From the NCBI GenBank assembly GCA_038380435.1, contig JAWZYU010000019.1:18439801-18503800 (forward strand): a DNA stretch of 64,000 bases, written 5' to 3'. The position numbers and the translations under genes are program-made. How positions within the stretch are numbered: the first letter of the stretch is position 1; the number at the start of each line of letters is the position of its first letter. This DNA is from Ryuthela nishihirai. Its lineage: Eukaryota; Arthropoda; Arachnida; Araneae; Heptathelidae. The notes under the pieces were generated by a model, which was not told the DNA's origin, did no database searches, and was given only the letters and a program-made list of their open reading frames with translations. Positions 47,011 to 59,150 of the stretch are shown one piece after another.

Positions 47011-49511
47011 TACACCAAATTCTGTTTTTGTACAGTAGATAGTAATAACGGTGATAGAAAAAAACCGTGTAAAAAAAAAATACAGTGCATATGAAAAAAT
47101 AGAATATTGGTTCCAGACATGAAAACCCAATACAAATAATAAGTTGTTTTCAAACAAATCATATCAAAATCTTTAAATCTTTATTTGATTTTTATTCATT
47201 TAAACATATTTTTTTATTTTATAAACTTATGAAGATAACTGTATGTGCATATATAAAGTAAATTATCCTTCATAAATAAAATAATATATCACTAATTCAA
47301 GAATACAAAAGTGCAAAAAAAAATATGACTTACATATACTTATTAACTAGATTTTATTCGTTGTCACTTTCTGACAATAGACACATTCGTTTCCCTAAGA
47401 CGAATTAAATCACTTTTATCACTTGAAACATTTTGGGTGTTGTGTTCATACTCCAATGGTGAAATGCTCTCTGTGGCATGGGGAACCAAATTATCACTTG
47501 TTTCCAGTGATTCTGAAGTTTGATTAACTCTGAAATCAAACGAACTCTGTAATCAATCTTTGAGATCCTGCTTTGACTAGATCTTTGTATAATTCTTGAT
47601 AACATGCCATACACAACTTCAGTTACATTTAAATTGCTGAGCACGTTTGACAATGGGATCATGTGTATGAAAATGACTTTCCAATTTACTAGCCATTTGA
47701 AGCCCTTCAATTAAACCTGCAGTGAGTGGAACCTCTTCATCACCATCACTTTTTTCTTTTTCATCAGGAGTCTCAAGGACAAATTCTATTATTTCATCTT
47801 TGCTAAGAGCTTTGTCAACCAGCAATTCATCACTATCTGCAAATGATAAATCATCGAATTCTTCTCCACCAACTGCATCTGCTAAAGTGATGAAATTAGG
47901 ATATTCAGTCATATTTGGGGGTACAGGATCTTTGCTTTTTACACATTCTGACTAAATAGCTTTCCAGCATGTGTTTAAAATTTATGGTTTTAATTCTGAT
48001 AACATCAATCCAGCATGTCTGATACAATATAAAATAAAAAAATTCTTCCACATATCAATAACTGTTAGTGTTTTATCCTTGTTTATCCAAAATGTATTGG
48101 AATATTCGTGTTATGTAGTAAGTTTTAAATGTGGCAATTATACCCTGGTCTAGTGGTTGTATTAAGGATGTCGTTTAGACAGCAGAAAACAAAATTGCAC
48201 ATTTAGGTGTTACAAAACAAGATGGCCATGCGCATTGTCTATAATCAATAGAACTTTAAATTCGAGATTTTTTTCCTTCAAATAATATTTAACTTCTGGA
48301 ACAAAATATCTATGGAACCATTCATTAAAATTTTCTTTTGTAGCCCAGGCTTTTTTGTTTGCCATCCAATACACTGGCAATTTATTCAAATGTACACCTT
48401 TCATTGACCATGGTCTTAGGGATCAATTGATGAGCAGCAGTTTTAACATACAATCTCCTAAAGCTTTACCACAAAGTAGAAAGGTCACATGATCCTTAGC
48501 TGCTTTAAAGCCACCAACAGTTTTTGTGATTTTGCTATGTAGGTTTTACTCGTCATTTTTTTCCAAAATAGACCAGTTTCATCTGCATTCCAAACTTGAT
48601 CAGGAGTGTATCCACCATCCTCAATGATTTGTGCCAATTTTGGACAAAATTCTTTAGCAACCAGCTCATCTGCAGATGCAACTTCATCCTTTATCTTTAC
48701 ATTATGAAACACATGTCTTTGAAGAAATCCTGCAAGCTAACTTGTACTTGCAGAAAATTCATAATTTTTGTTTTATTGAGCTGATGTGGTTGGTTCCATT
48801 TCTTGTATCTACTTATATATTTGTAATGCCATCTGTTTGATGGTATTTCCACCTAGAGGTATTCTTTTTTGCAGGTTATCTTTTTATCCACATTAGTAGT
48901 ACCTTTTCCATCTTCACTTTTACAATATCTCTTGTGTACGATGACGACTTAGCGCTCAATTTTGTTCCAGAAAGCACAGATTTTCTAATAGCATCTTCAT
49001 TTTTCTTGATGGTTCTAATGGTAGCTTCGTTCAAACCAAAATATTTACCTATGGATGTTGAACCTTCTCCAGTTACAAGATGATCTAAAATTTGGATATT
49101 AGTATCCTAAGAGATAGCTTTCCTTTTCTGCTTTTGCATAGTTGAATTATCTGACATCATGGTAAGGCTTGTAAGGCTATGTTAGTGTAGTTTTTATTTT
49201 GGGGATTTTAGTGCACAAAATGTGTATCTACAGTAAATTTTCAAGTTAAAACTACTTTGAAAAATGTGACCATAAAAGCGGCATTTTTGTTATTCTATAT
49301 TTATCTATTTATAAATGTAAATTCTAGAAATTTTTTCTTGAATAGGAATATTTTTTCAGAATTAAATTCAAATGGAGATTTTTAAAAAGGCACCGTTTAA
49401 ACTGTGTTAGATCAAAATAAATCACATAAAAATAGAATTGGAATTATTTTTTAAACCATGTTAAATTAAATTCGTGTAAAAAAAATCTGTGTAAAAACAG
49501 AATTGGGTGTA
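47011..49511 (-). mobile_element. Tigger/pogo-type transposon with both termini
   Basis: Termini TACACCAAATTCTGTTTTTG (47011) and TACACCCAATTCTGTTTTTA (inward from 49511) match at 22 of 25 positions and are flanked by TA. The transposase reads on - in pieces. N-terminus near 49160: KRKAIS and HLVTGEGSTSIGKYFGLNEA, a CENP-B-type helix-turn-helix, then SGTKLSAKSSSYTRYC. Centre (48712-48485): EFCPKLAQIIEDGGYTPDQV, WNADETGLFWKKM with the first catalytic Asp. Then 48404-48210: NKKAWATKENFNEWFHRYFV and LLIIDNAHGH with the second Asp. C-terminal part 47912-47620: SKDEIIEF and LESHFHTHDPIVKRAQQFKC. Several frameshifts; the third catalytic region is not readable. Confidence 0.92.
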
Positions 49512-50102
49512 TATATTATCAAGCAGCTGGGATTAAACCAGAGACTTTTAGGCTGTAAGTCAAAAATAAATGATGCCTTTAGCTGACTATTTTATGCATT
49601 GCTGACAGCTGTTGTGTTGAAATATATTATTAGCTTCTCTTGTAGACAAAATGTACACATTTTATATTTCCATATCTAATGTTCTTAGATTCTTTATACA
49701 TAAATATTCTTCCTTGGCAAAATAAAAAGTTGGCAACCCAGTTCAATCGCATCTTGCCAGGAAAGTTTAAGCCTGTTGAGCATGGCAGAGTCAAATGAAG
49801 ATTTTTGCTATGGAACAAGATCTTAGACTATTGGTAGCTTTGGTAGAATCAGCCAATCAAGTGTAGTGGCCCACTACAAAATGATGGCCCGTCTCCTGCA
49901 GTTCATCACTATTGTATTTTATCACATGCACATTTGTGTCACTGCTATAATAGATAATGTTAAGATTCCAGTTGATCTTAATAGAAAAATTTCTATTGCA
50001 TAAATTGAAGTAGATGATGCAGGATTGATTTGCAAAGTAAATACATGATTGTATCACAGTAAGTAAAGATTACAAAATGAATATAAAAATGATATGTTGA
50101 TT
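49512..50102. other. Non-coding intronic sequence
   Basis: No gene. GGGATTAAACCAGAGACTTT near 49530 is vaguely tRNA-SINE-like but too short to assign. Confidence 0.5.
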
Positions 50103-50270
50103 AAAAAATAAAATAACCCCCTCAAGCAGCTGCTTGCCACAGAGGTTTGACAGGAGCCTGTCAGTTTAGGTGCTGTAGTATAAGGTCTGTGAGGATGGCA
50201 GGACTTCAGCAGAAAAACAACACAAACATCCAGTAGCCAAGCATGCTAACCACTCAGCCACAGGACAAGT
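50103..50270 (-). repeat. SINE-B with internal deletion
   Basis: It starts on + with AACCCCCTCAAGCAGCTGCT and ends GCTAACCACTCAGCCACAGG. The box B region is deleted between ACATCC and AGTAGCC. Confidence 0.88.
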
Positions 50271-51559
50271 GGTTAGATTAAAGAAATTTTTTCCGATGTA
50301 TTTATTTATTTATTAAGGAAAAATAAAAATTGATTGATGTATTATCCTGATGATATTATATTGATGTATTATTCTTACTAAATTTGAAATTGTTTATTAT
50401 TTGTGATTATTTTTGGTGGGGCAATGCCCCATATATCATAATGGACAAGCCACCCCTGAGTGATATGGTGATGAGCTGACTCAGTTCCACTCAGTGTCAT
50501 TCAGTTCAGCTGATGTTGCTATGACTTTTGGTTTTTTGCTGATGCTTGCTCACTAGCACTTGCCAATTTCTTTGCCAGACTATCAGGAATATCGTATCAT
50601 TGGATGCTGGACTTTTGAAGTGTTACTGTACTACAACTATCTTACTACCTTGAAATCTCTCTGCCAGCCACTGTCATTCTCATTAAACAGGGTTGTAACT
50701 GTTAATAACTGATGGACTTTCATTGTTATGTAGAGCCTCTGCTGAGATATTGGCCCAGAGTGACCTAACTGCTGGACTTCGGAAATTGATTCAATTAATT
50801 TTAATTCAGTTCACTTTTGTCATTTATAAATTCTATTTTCATTTTTATCATGTGTTAAAAATTAAAAAAGGAAATACTGAGAAGGAGATGTCTTGCCCAC
50901 CTCTGTTTTTTTTTTTTATATCAGTATTCATGCAAAATTGTATTAACGTGAAATTCACATAGTCCTTGTATTTTTTCAAACTTATCTGCATAAATGACAC
51001 AGTGATAATAGTAGACCTAACACTTCTAGATGTCTGGTACACTACTTTTGCGCCATTTTTTAGTTACTACATTGTTTTGTTGGTGATGGTTGACATGGCT
51101 TGAAATATTTTTCTCTGCAATACACTTCAATATGGGGAACAAGAAAAAATTGAATGATTGCAAATTTAGTGAATGTGTACTTTAGGGACTCACCAATATT
51201 GTGTTTGCTCAGAAACTTTTTTTTGCAGACAACTGAAAATGCTATAAGTTTTGCAACAGCCACTTGCTAAGATTGCAACTTCTGTGGATATTTCCTTTGA
51301 ATAGCATTCTGTAAATGCTACAAAATTTTTAGTAAAACACATATCACAGGTTTCTCAATTGTAGTATTCACCAGATTTGCCACATGTTTTCTACCTATTT
51401 TCTTCTTGCTTTTCACTCATCATTAGTTTGTTAAAACAGTTGCTTCACAATAGCTTCGCAACCCACTGATTGATTGTAATGCATTCTGTACCAAAAGGAA
51501 GCTTGTGATATGGGGGTTGCCTTATACTATAAAACTTTTCGCTCCATACTTTTTCCCCC
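50271..51559. other. Non-coding intronic sequence
   Basis: No recognised gene. CAGTTCCACTCAGTGTCATT and nearby short repeats lie around 50480-50510; a TTTTTTTTTTT tract at about 50910. Confidence 0.5.
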
Positions 51560-52120
51560 TCCCCCCCAAACACTCACACACACACAGTGAAGAAAGAAAT
51601 TAATAAGCAATTGGTCCACTTCATCTGAACATGAAGGCTGTGTGCATCAAGAGATATGTATCAAATGAAAGCTTGCAGTATGAGAAGTGTCAATAGGCAA
51701 CTTGATCAAACACATCCTTTTTTCCCTCAAAAAAGATTGAGGGAAATTTCATTGGGGTCAATTATGATGCCAAATGAAAGCTTAAAACATACATAGTAGC
51801 ATAGGGAATGTAACAATCTTCTCTAAACTAAAGCCTTGGAAGATGATGTTTTTAGCAACCAAGTTCCCTGCAATGTTGCTACTAAAAGCAGAAAAAATTT
51901 TAGAAGAAAAACAAACTATCTTTTTTTAGATGTGCCCTAAAAGGTGAAAACTGAAAGTAAAGCATGTCAGTGAGTAAATCACTTATTCGTTTATATTCAT
52001 TTCTAAAGAAGATAGAGTGCCAAAACTGATTTTTTGTAGCAATCAAGTAAAAATTGCTGGCACCCTATCTTCCTTTAAAATTAATGTGAATTGAGTAAGT
52101 GATTTCATCATTGACGTTTT
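51560..52120. repeat. Copy of the 55.6 kb repeat family, with inverted-repeat part
   Basis: The segment around 51650-51720 (ATGTATCAAATGAAAGCTTG ... TGTCAATAGGCAAC) is the inverted counterpart of the unit repeated at 55.8-56.4 kb. At 51968-52117 an imperfect fold-back occurs: AAGAAGATAGAGTGCC pairs with GGCACCCTATCTTCCTTT, and the arms extend outward through AAATCACTTATTC and GAGTAAGTGATTT. GCCCTAAAAGGTGAAAA at 51944 is also found near 55616. Confidence 0.6.
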
Positions 52121-52574
52121 TTACACATACAGGAAAACAGGTACCTGTTTTTTTTCTTTTTCCTGAATTTTGAAAATGGCTTGAAAAGGAAAATATTTCA
52201 GGATGTGGCAGCCACCATTGATAATACAATGTAGAAGTTAAAAGGTATTATGAGAATGCCAGTAAGCATGTATCCAGAAATTATAGGACAGATATAATTA
52301 CTGTATTCACATGGAAAGAGAGTAGTTTGAAGATGTCTTCAATTGGCTGATAGCACATTTTTTTTAACAAATTAATCAATCACAGAATTTTGTGGCCAGA
52401 GTTGTTTAGGTATGTTTAAATTATATATATATATATTTAAACTAAGCCTGAAAGGTGAAATGGTGATTTTACAAAGTACTAATCACCTTCGATAAGCTGA
52501 AAGAAAAAAGTTAAAACAAACTGTTTGATTAGCAATAGGCACTAAAGCATTAAACGTATTTTCTCTATTTGCAG
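52121..52574. other. Non-coding sequence before PMS1 exon
   Basis: (TA)n near 52425; acceptor tract at 52560-52574. Confidence 0.6.
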
Positions 52575-52705
52575 CACAGTGGGTGGTTTGATGATCTGGC
52601 AGACACTGTTTAGCCTAAAATGTGATGCTAAGGGAACTGAGGGATTTTCTTACATAATGGATGAGAGATTAACTGCAAATGGTTTCAACATAAGAGTGTA
52701 TATAG
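52575..52705 (+). CDS. PMS1: PMS1 exon: C-terminal MutL domain, RLTANGF segment
   Basis: The exon follows TTTGCAG and ends at G/GTATGT. Its first base joins the CA left by the 38 kb exon to give a His codon, and one base is left at its end. It encodes about 43 residues, TVGGLMIWQTLFSLKCDAKG and then SYIMDERLTANGFNIRVYI. The DERLTANGFNIR stretch is nearly the same as the DPRLTANGFKIKL signature of vertebrate PMS1, recalled from memory, and is the clearest single identifier of the gene. In MutL proteins this segment lies between the degenerate metal-binding motif and the MLH1-contacting part of the C-terminal domain. The 7.6 kb intron that follows carries repeats only. Confidence 0.92.
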
Positions 52706-53810
52706 GTATGTAACTGTTACATTTTATTTGGTAAAATTTCATTCTTCTATTTTATTGAAAACAGCAAATTTGTGTAAAAATTGTCTTTTAATTTCGTAAG
52801 ATGTATTGATATCTTTTCTCGATATTGTTATTTTTTCATTCTCATACTTGAATCTTTAAAGTTCCTTCAGAAATAGATTTCAGGGAATGTTGACTCTGTT
52901 ATGCTGAATATTCACCAACTTCAGTTCTCTGGCAAAACATATTTTTTGTCTACTCATCATAACACTGTTCATTTACCTATTAAAAATGCTGTGCAATCCA
53001 ACACTGGTTTCAAAAGCCTTTAATGCTTTACACTTTGAGATTTCAGGGAATTTCTCATATACACATAAGTTTGGAAATCTCCTGATAATTTAGTGAATCA
53101 ACTATATAATTAGAATTTAATAATTTCCATGTCGTGCTCAAGCCCAGCTCGAACAATATTATTCACTAAAAGATATACTGGTCCCTTTGGTGATCAACTT
53201 ATAAAATTGGAATCTAATTCCATCATAAATCTATTTGCTGCAATCCCTACCATCAGTAATTTGGTTTACTGCTTCGTGTTGGGTACTCCCTTTTAATGCA
53301 TATGCTCTAGGTATAACATGATATGTGTTTCTTGTTAACTTCTGATACTTATGGTAATCAACTTATCACATGGAATCCAAGTTCATCATAAATCTATCAA
53401 TTTAATCCCTACCGTCATGTTTGGTGGTGTACTGAATTCATCAGCCATGATATAACTATGCATCTTAAACCAGTGGTTTCCAACTTGTGGGCCGTGGACC
53501 CCTGGGAGCCACAGAGTTATTGCTGGGGGGTTCACAAATCCATATGTATACCAAACATAATAATTTTGATCTTTATTTAATGCCAACTTAATCATGCAAC
53601 ATGAATAATACTATATAACAAGAAATTGTTTATGCTATTTTCTACGTGTTTCTTGGATAAATGAATAGTGCTGAATGCAAATTTACCACTGCTTTTGTTC
53701 TACTGTTAATATTTGCAGAAAAATTACAAAAAATCGGTTTTCATGAAATTCAGCATCTTATAAAATTGTAATTTCTCATATACACATAATTTTGGAAACC
53801 TGCTGGTAAT
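52706..53810. other. Non-coding intronic sequence
   Basis: Starts with the GTATGT donor. Two related segments ('ATCAACTTAT...GGAATC', 53204 and 53358) indicate an old duplication. CCAGTGGTTTCCAACTTGTG at 53470 is like the end of hAT elements of other animals, without a partner end. Confidence 0.5.
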
Positions 53811-54115
53811 TTAGTGCCATACATCCCTTTTGTGTTCTTTTATCCTAAATTGGCAGGTTCTTTTCGTTTTGCCATAGTAAGGTTTATTGTTATTGTCGGT
53901 GTTTTGATGTAACAGTATTTTATATACTCCTCTTGTTTTCTTGTTCTGGTCCCGATTGGTTTTAATTAAATTAATTATAATGTTGCTGGTTTTAATTGGC
54001 ACTATGTAATTGTAAGTTGCATTGCATTTTTCAATGAATTTGCCAGCCATGGAATGTTTGGAATCTGTGGTGAACTTATTTATTTTTTATTTTATTTTTT
54101 TTTTTTTTTTTGGAT
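53811..54115 (-). pseudogene. Penelope-like element: GIY-YIG endonuclease fragment
   Basis: The - strand frame 54050-53811 encodes about 79 residues ending in TRGVYKILLHQ, then PYYGKTKRTCQFRIKEHKRD. GVY, about 11 residues, YYG, then the R-R-KEH element is the signature of GIY-YIG endonucleases. The upstream IVPIKTSNIIINLIKTN is like the linker between reverse transcriptase and endonuclease in Penelope-like retroelements. The Cys residues of the usual zinc knuckle are missing (ILLHQNTDN in place of IxCxxC). Only this end survives, followed by a T-rich tract on +. Confidence 0.75.
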
Positions 54116-55073
54116 TGCTGCATTGGTGTCGGTTGGGATATTTTTTTCCAAGTTTGTCTTGCCATATTTTCAGCAAGTTTCAGTATTTTTAGCAAGTAAC
54201 TAAATAGCTGTTGCTTATGTTCATCCATTTATTTAAAAATATGAAGAAGATTACAGCAGAGGTATAGCCCAAATTAAAGTACACCTAAACCTCAATTTAC
54301 ATGATACTCAGTTTATATGGTTTCAGCTTTACATGGTAAGAAAATGCAACCAGTTTCGATTTACATATTGATAGACTCAGTTTTGCATGGTCCAGAAAAT
54401 GCAGTTAGCTTTATACAATTGTAGACTTCATTTTACATAGTACAGATTGGATTTTTTTTATGTATGTAGATATAATACATATTATGAAGTAGCAGTGGTA
54501 TATGATCAAGGGAGATTATTAGTCATCCCAAAGTAAAAATTATCTAAATGGTTTTAATTGATATTATGTGTTTTTAAGAATAAACAGATAATTGCAAATT
54601 CCTATATTAATTAAATCATCGTCTGCAGAAAGTTATATAATTATTCTTTTGCTAAAATTATATTCTCGCCATTGTAACGCAATCTGTCTTGCAACATCTT
54701 AATGAAATTAGACCTGTTTTGAAATGACTGAGATCTGACTTTTCTAGACTGAATTTTTCAGACTAGTGGAAAGCATGTTTTATTTCAGTTTTAGCAATAA
54801 ATTTAACTTTGTAGACTATTATATAGGCTAAATACAGCTAATTCATAAGTACACTTTCATAAAATATCATATAAATTCTAATTTCTCACAAAACAAAGCA
54901 CCAAGTGCTGGTACAAATGCTTAATTTCAAACTTACATTCAATTCATAAATATCCATCTTTCAAATTCAATAGTGTATGTCTACATTAATAAGCATTTTT
55001 TGTGGCCAAAAAGAAATATACGAGAATTGATCCAAACTTATCTGAATTAGTGCAAATGAAGTAAAAAATAATG
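54116..55073. other. Non-coding intronic sequence
   Basis: Short 'TTTACATGGT/TTTATATGGT' direct repeats at 54300-54450 form a loose array. No gene. Confidence 0.5.
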
Positions 55074-55190
55074 TGTGCGTTGTCTCTCTGCTGAGGTCTC
55101 ACATTCCTCACAGGTTATCTTCTATGGCATATAAACTAACAGACTCCTATCAAACCTCTGTGGCAAGCAGTTGTTTGAGGGAGTATTTAA
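55074..55190 (+). repeat. SINE-B, head truncated
   Basis: Starts near GTGCGTTGTCTCTCTGCTGA and ends with the family tail GTGGCAAGCAGTTGTTTGAG and GGAGTATTTAAT. The tRNA-like head is missing. Confidence 0.85.
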
Positions 55191-55599
55191 TTTAATTTTT
55201 AATGCTTATTATTACTGCTGAACTGAAATTTGAGATAAATATGCATAAATAAAACTTTCAGTAAGAATGATAACTTCCTTTTCAGATGTTTTATTCACAA
55301 GGAGGATTTTTTTAAACCTATTCCACCTTTTTTCCATAATTGTTGGTTTTGATTTACACAGTCATTTTCCAGAACCTATCTACCATGTAAATTTAGGGAT
55401 GGATGTACATGCTTGCTTCATACAAAAAGTTTGAATAAAGGGCTTGAAACATGAAAAAGACTGTTTTATGGTATCCCTTCATTATAATGTTGTAACATTG
55501 TTAAAATGCATATATGAATGATGGTGCAATTTATGATTAAGATACTTGAGACACAAATGTAAAAAATATATATATAAATAAATTAAAAATTTTAAAAAA
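55191..55599. other. Non-coding intronic sequence
   Basis: Nothing recognised; a (TA)n tract near 55570. Confidence 0.5.
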
Positions 55600-56420
55600 T
55601 ACTATCTTCCTATAGGGCCCTAAAAAGTAGAAAATATACCTAAAGCATATCGATGGTGCAATTGATCACTGAATTCGTATCCACTTCAAAGGAAAATTGG
55701 GCGCCGATAATCTTGTTGAGTAGGTAAATCGGCAAAACTTTCCTTTGACACTTAACTCATACTGTAGGCTCTCACATTCAGAAGATATAGTAGAACAACT
55801 TTCACATTTCCCATTTTTTTAGGGGGGAAGAAAGCATTGGAGGTCAATTTTTTTATAGCCTATGACACTCCCCGCATCACAAGCATTTATTCGACACATA
55901 GCTTGTTAATTTCTGCACTGGCATTTAGGTGATATAGAGGAACAATCATTTTCACATTTCCCCCCTTTTTAGGGGGGGGAAGCCTGGGATAAAATTTTCA
56001 TACACTACAACATTCCCTGCATCAGAAGTTTTCAACATATAGCTTGTTACTTTCAGCATTTGTGTACAGGAGATATAGGGGAACCATCATTTTCATATTT
56101 CACCATTTTTAGGAAGGGGAAAAAGCATAGGGGGTAAATTTTTTGTAGCCTACAACATTCCCTGCATCAGAAGCATCCATTAGACATATAGCTTGTTACT
56201 TTTGGCACTCACATTCTGGAGTTTAAGAATCATTTTCACATTTCCCTTTTTTTCGGGGAGAAGAAAGCATAGCGGACAAATTTTTATAGCCTATGACACT
56301 CCCCGCATCACATGCTGTCATTTGGTACATAAATCATTAAGTTTTCCATCACATTCGAAAGATATGGTGGAACAATGTTTTGCCAAATTCACAAACCGAT
56401 AAATCAACTGACAAATGTCA
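55600..56420. repeat. Minisatellite, ~145-bp unit, about 4.5 copies
   Basis: Unit starts fall near 55768, 55918, 56060, 56205 and 56350, each with an ACATTC-gAGATATAG-like opening. AACAATCATTTTCACATTTC, a G/T-rich run (TTTTTAGGGGGG), TATAGCCTATGACACTCCC and CATATAGCTTGTTAC follow. Units differ from each other by 15-30 percent by eye. The 55600-55767 part is related to 51.94-52.06 kb. No coding frame persists across units. Confidence 0.8.
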
Positions 56421-56466
56421 AAGCCAAAAGCAATGGGAAGATAGGTAAAAAGGATTGCCCTTTAAT

Positions 56467-56667
56467 GAATTGTTTGGGTTGTTTTACTGCTGAGCAGTAC
56501 TTTTTTTGCACACAATGGGCTAAATGGCTAGGTCACAACAGCTCAGAGAAGGTTGGGAGAGTGGGCCCAGTGGACAGCTATTAGGAAACAGATGGAAACC
56601 TCCTGTCTAGAATGTTCTTTAATGTGCACATGGGGCCACAGCTTTACATCCCATCCGCTGGAGGCCT
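56467..56667 (-). repeat. SINE-A fragment
   Basis: Begins TTTGGGTTGTTTTACTGCTG and is recognisable to CATCCCATCCGCTGGAGGCC; several internal deletions, no tRNA head. Confidence 0.8.
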
Positions 56668-58763
56668 TTAATGAACAGTTATATTGTTAATATTGTAATT
56701 GGGAAGATATAAAATTATTTTACTGAATATAAGGACAATTTTGAGTTAATGTAAATTGAAACTATTTTGAGTTATGTGCACATTTGTCCATTATCCTTTA
56801 GTTTTGAGTGTATTTTGATCACAGTGCAGTTCTTGAGGGCTTTTTTTTTTTTGCAGAGAGCACACTGCTTACAATATGGGAAGTAACAAGTACCATATCT
56901 CATCATAGATCACATTGCATATATTCAGCTTTCATAAAAAGAAATTGATAACTTTGCAATTTTTTAGCCGAACATCTATGAGTCTATAGCGTGTATGTCC
57001 CACTTTTTTAATGAAGTTACTCAGAAACATGGCTTTAACTGTACTGTTTGAAAGAAATACAGGACAACAACTGGGCATGTTTGGGAAAGGATCTTTGACA
57101 AAAGCAGCCCAAGGAGCATTCTTAGCCATAGTCTTAATCACCACAATAGCAGTGAAGAAAAGTTTTAGAAAATAGGTTCTAACCTTTATCGTGTGCACTA
57201 ACGTGACATATTCTCAAGGAGTTCAACTCAGAAGATGTAGGGTGGTTAATTAGAAATAGCTGAGCAGTAAATTGCAGACTCTGGGTAAATAATACCACTT
57301 TTAGTAGTTTCAGTGTGCAGAAGCTTCCAGTTTCCTAAAATGTTGGATAAATGTTCCTTTGCTCAATTATCATGACTTTTTTATTGATCTTTGTCTTTTA
57401 GAGTTTGTTTTAAAACAATAATTACATCTTTGCCAAACATTAAACTGAGCAACTTGTTGCTCCTGGAGATTGAATTTTTGGTATTCGTTTTAGACAATAG
57501 AACAATAAGAATTTTTTTATTTGCATAGTTAAGAAATGGCCATTCTCTCCTGAGTTTAAAGTTTTGGGAATGAGGGCTTCACAAATAACCCCTCCCCTTT
57601 TTAGAGAGGAGAGGTAAAAAAATATAAACTAGCTTCATTATAATGTACTGCTCATAATAGAAAGATTGAAATCATCTATGGTGGATTGTGACATTTTAAT
57701 AATATTAGGGTATAATTTTTTGCTTTATTTCCAGAGAGCTTATTGGATCATCTTTCCCACCAATTCCCCCCTCCACACACACACACACACGTATATACAT
57801 CTGCACACCTAATTTTTAAAATTTTGCACCTAACATTTTTGAAAATAGTACATCCAGCTAGAAGATGCATTAAATCTTTCTACTCTAAACATTATTGCAT
57901 AATTTCGAGCTTGTTTGTGCAAAATCAGTTCATTAATAAAATTACTTTTATTTCTCTGTTGGAAAACCACTGAAATAGTTTTATCAACTTCTCACTCTGA
58001 TGTGTTTTTAATCATTTGACATGTTCTTTTTTTTCTCAACTGCAGATTAGATTTTGTGCTCTCTGTTTCATAATTATTGATATGGTTGATGTACTCAAGT
58101 TATGTTCCTTAGAAATTTGAACATTGTAATGCCAATTTTAATGTCTTTTAGTTGTGAGAACCATATTATTATTTTTCAGTTAACTAACTGGTTAACTTTT
58201 TATTTTCATTCATGCTTTCATAGCCATTTAGTTTCTTTTAACCTTATACTTTTCTCACAAGAGGGACATCATATAGTTGTTTTCAAAAGCTTAGTGATTA
58301 GTTCTATTTTAACGCAATCTTATTCATCACTAATTCTATCACTAAGCTATATTTGCTATATTCGATATCTAACCTTAATGATAATTATACTTCAATGTGA
58401 CCATGCAGTTGGCTTTTACTAATACATGAATCTTCTTATTGCAAGTTGATATTTTTTTTGCTGATATTGTTTAGCAAATGAACAGTAGAACTGCCCCTTG
58501 TTGAGTAGTATTTTGCTTGTTAGTTATATCATAATAGAATGGAAATAAGAATTAGATCATTGCTTTTACCTCTGACTTTTAATAAATTGATATTTTATTT
58601 TTTAACAAACTTGATTGTTTGTGACTTATTTAGCCATGGACCTTGGATAACACGTTCACATTAGGTGGTATTTTGAAATCTTAGTTTTTTTTTTTGCACT
58701 TTTGCAACTTGTATTAAATTCATCTTTAACACTCAATATTTACAAGTGTCTGGTGCCCATGAT
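56668..58763. other. Non-coding intronic sequence
   Basis: A (CA)n microsatellite lies at about 57773-57790. Open stretches at 56932-57198 (-) and 58102-58422 (+) have no recognisable features and no splice-site support. Confidence 0.5.
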
Positions 58764-59150
58764 AGGGGTGGGGGTGGCTCAGTCGGTAGCATGCCAGGCT
58801 CGTAATCTGCAGTTCCCAGGTTTGAATCCCAGCTGGGTCAGCAAAGAGATTTATCTCTTCAAAACTCCATGCCCTGCCCATAATCAGTAGGGGACACCGA
58901 TGGGCTTGAAAAGGCTGCTGTCCATCGGATGGGATGTTAAGCTGTGTCCCCGTGTATTGGAGAGCCATACCCTGTGCACATTAAAGAGCACACTGGATGG
59001 CCTTTATGGGAGGCTACCATCTGTCTCCCAACAGCTGTTCCAGTGGGTCCTCTCCCCCAACCTTCTCTGAGACTTCAGGGTCCTTGTGACCTGACCATTT
59101 AGCCCATGGTGTGCAAAAAAGTGCCACTCAGATGTAAAACAACCCAACCC
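58764..59150 (+). repeat. SINE-A, full length
   Basis: The head GGGGGTGGCTCAGTCGGTAG (box A) and GGTTTGAATCCC (box B, one change) are followed by the complete body and the tail GTAAAACAACCCAACCC. The CTCGTAATCTG anticodon region resembles CTCATAATCTG of elongator tRNA-Met. Its 3' half and flank are the left arm of a long inverted repeat. Confidence 0.93.

Noticed and set aside
53466..53530. hAT-like terminus CCAGTGGTTTCCAACTTGTG
   Set aside because: No matching opposite end or 8-bp duplication found; left only as a remark.
56932..57198. 88-codon open frame on -
   Set aside because: No motif recognised and no flanking transposon features; could be chance.
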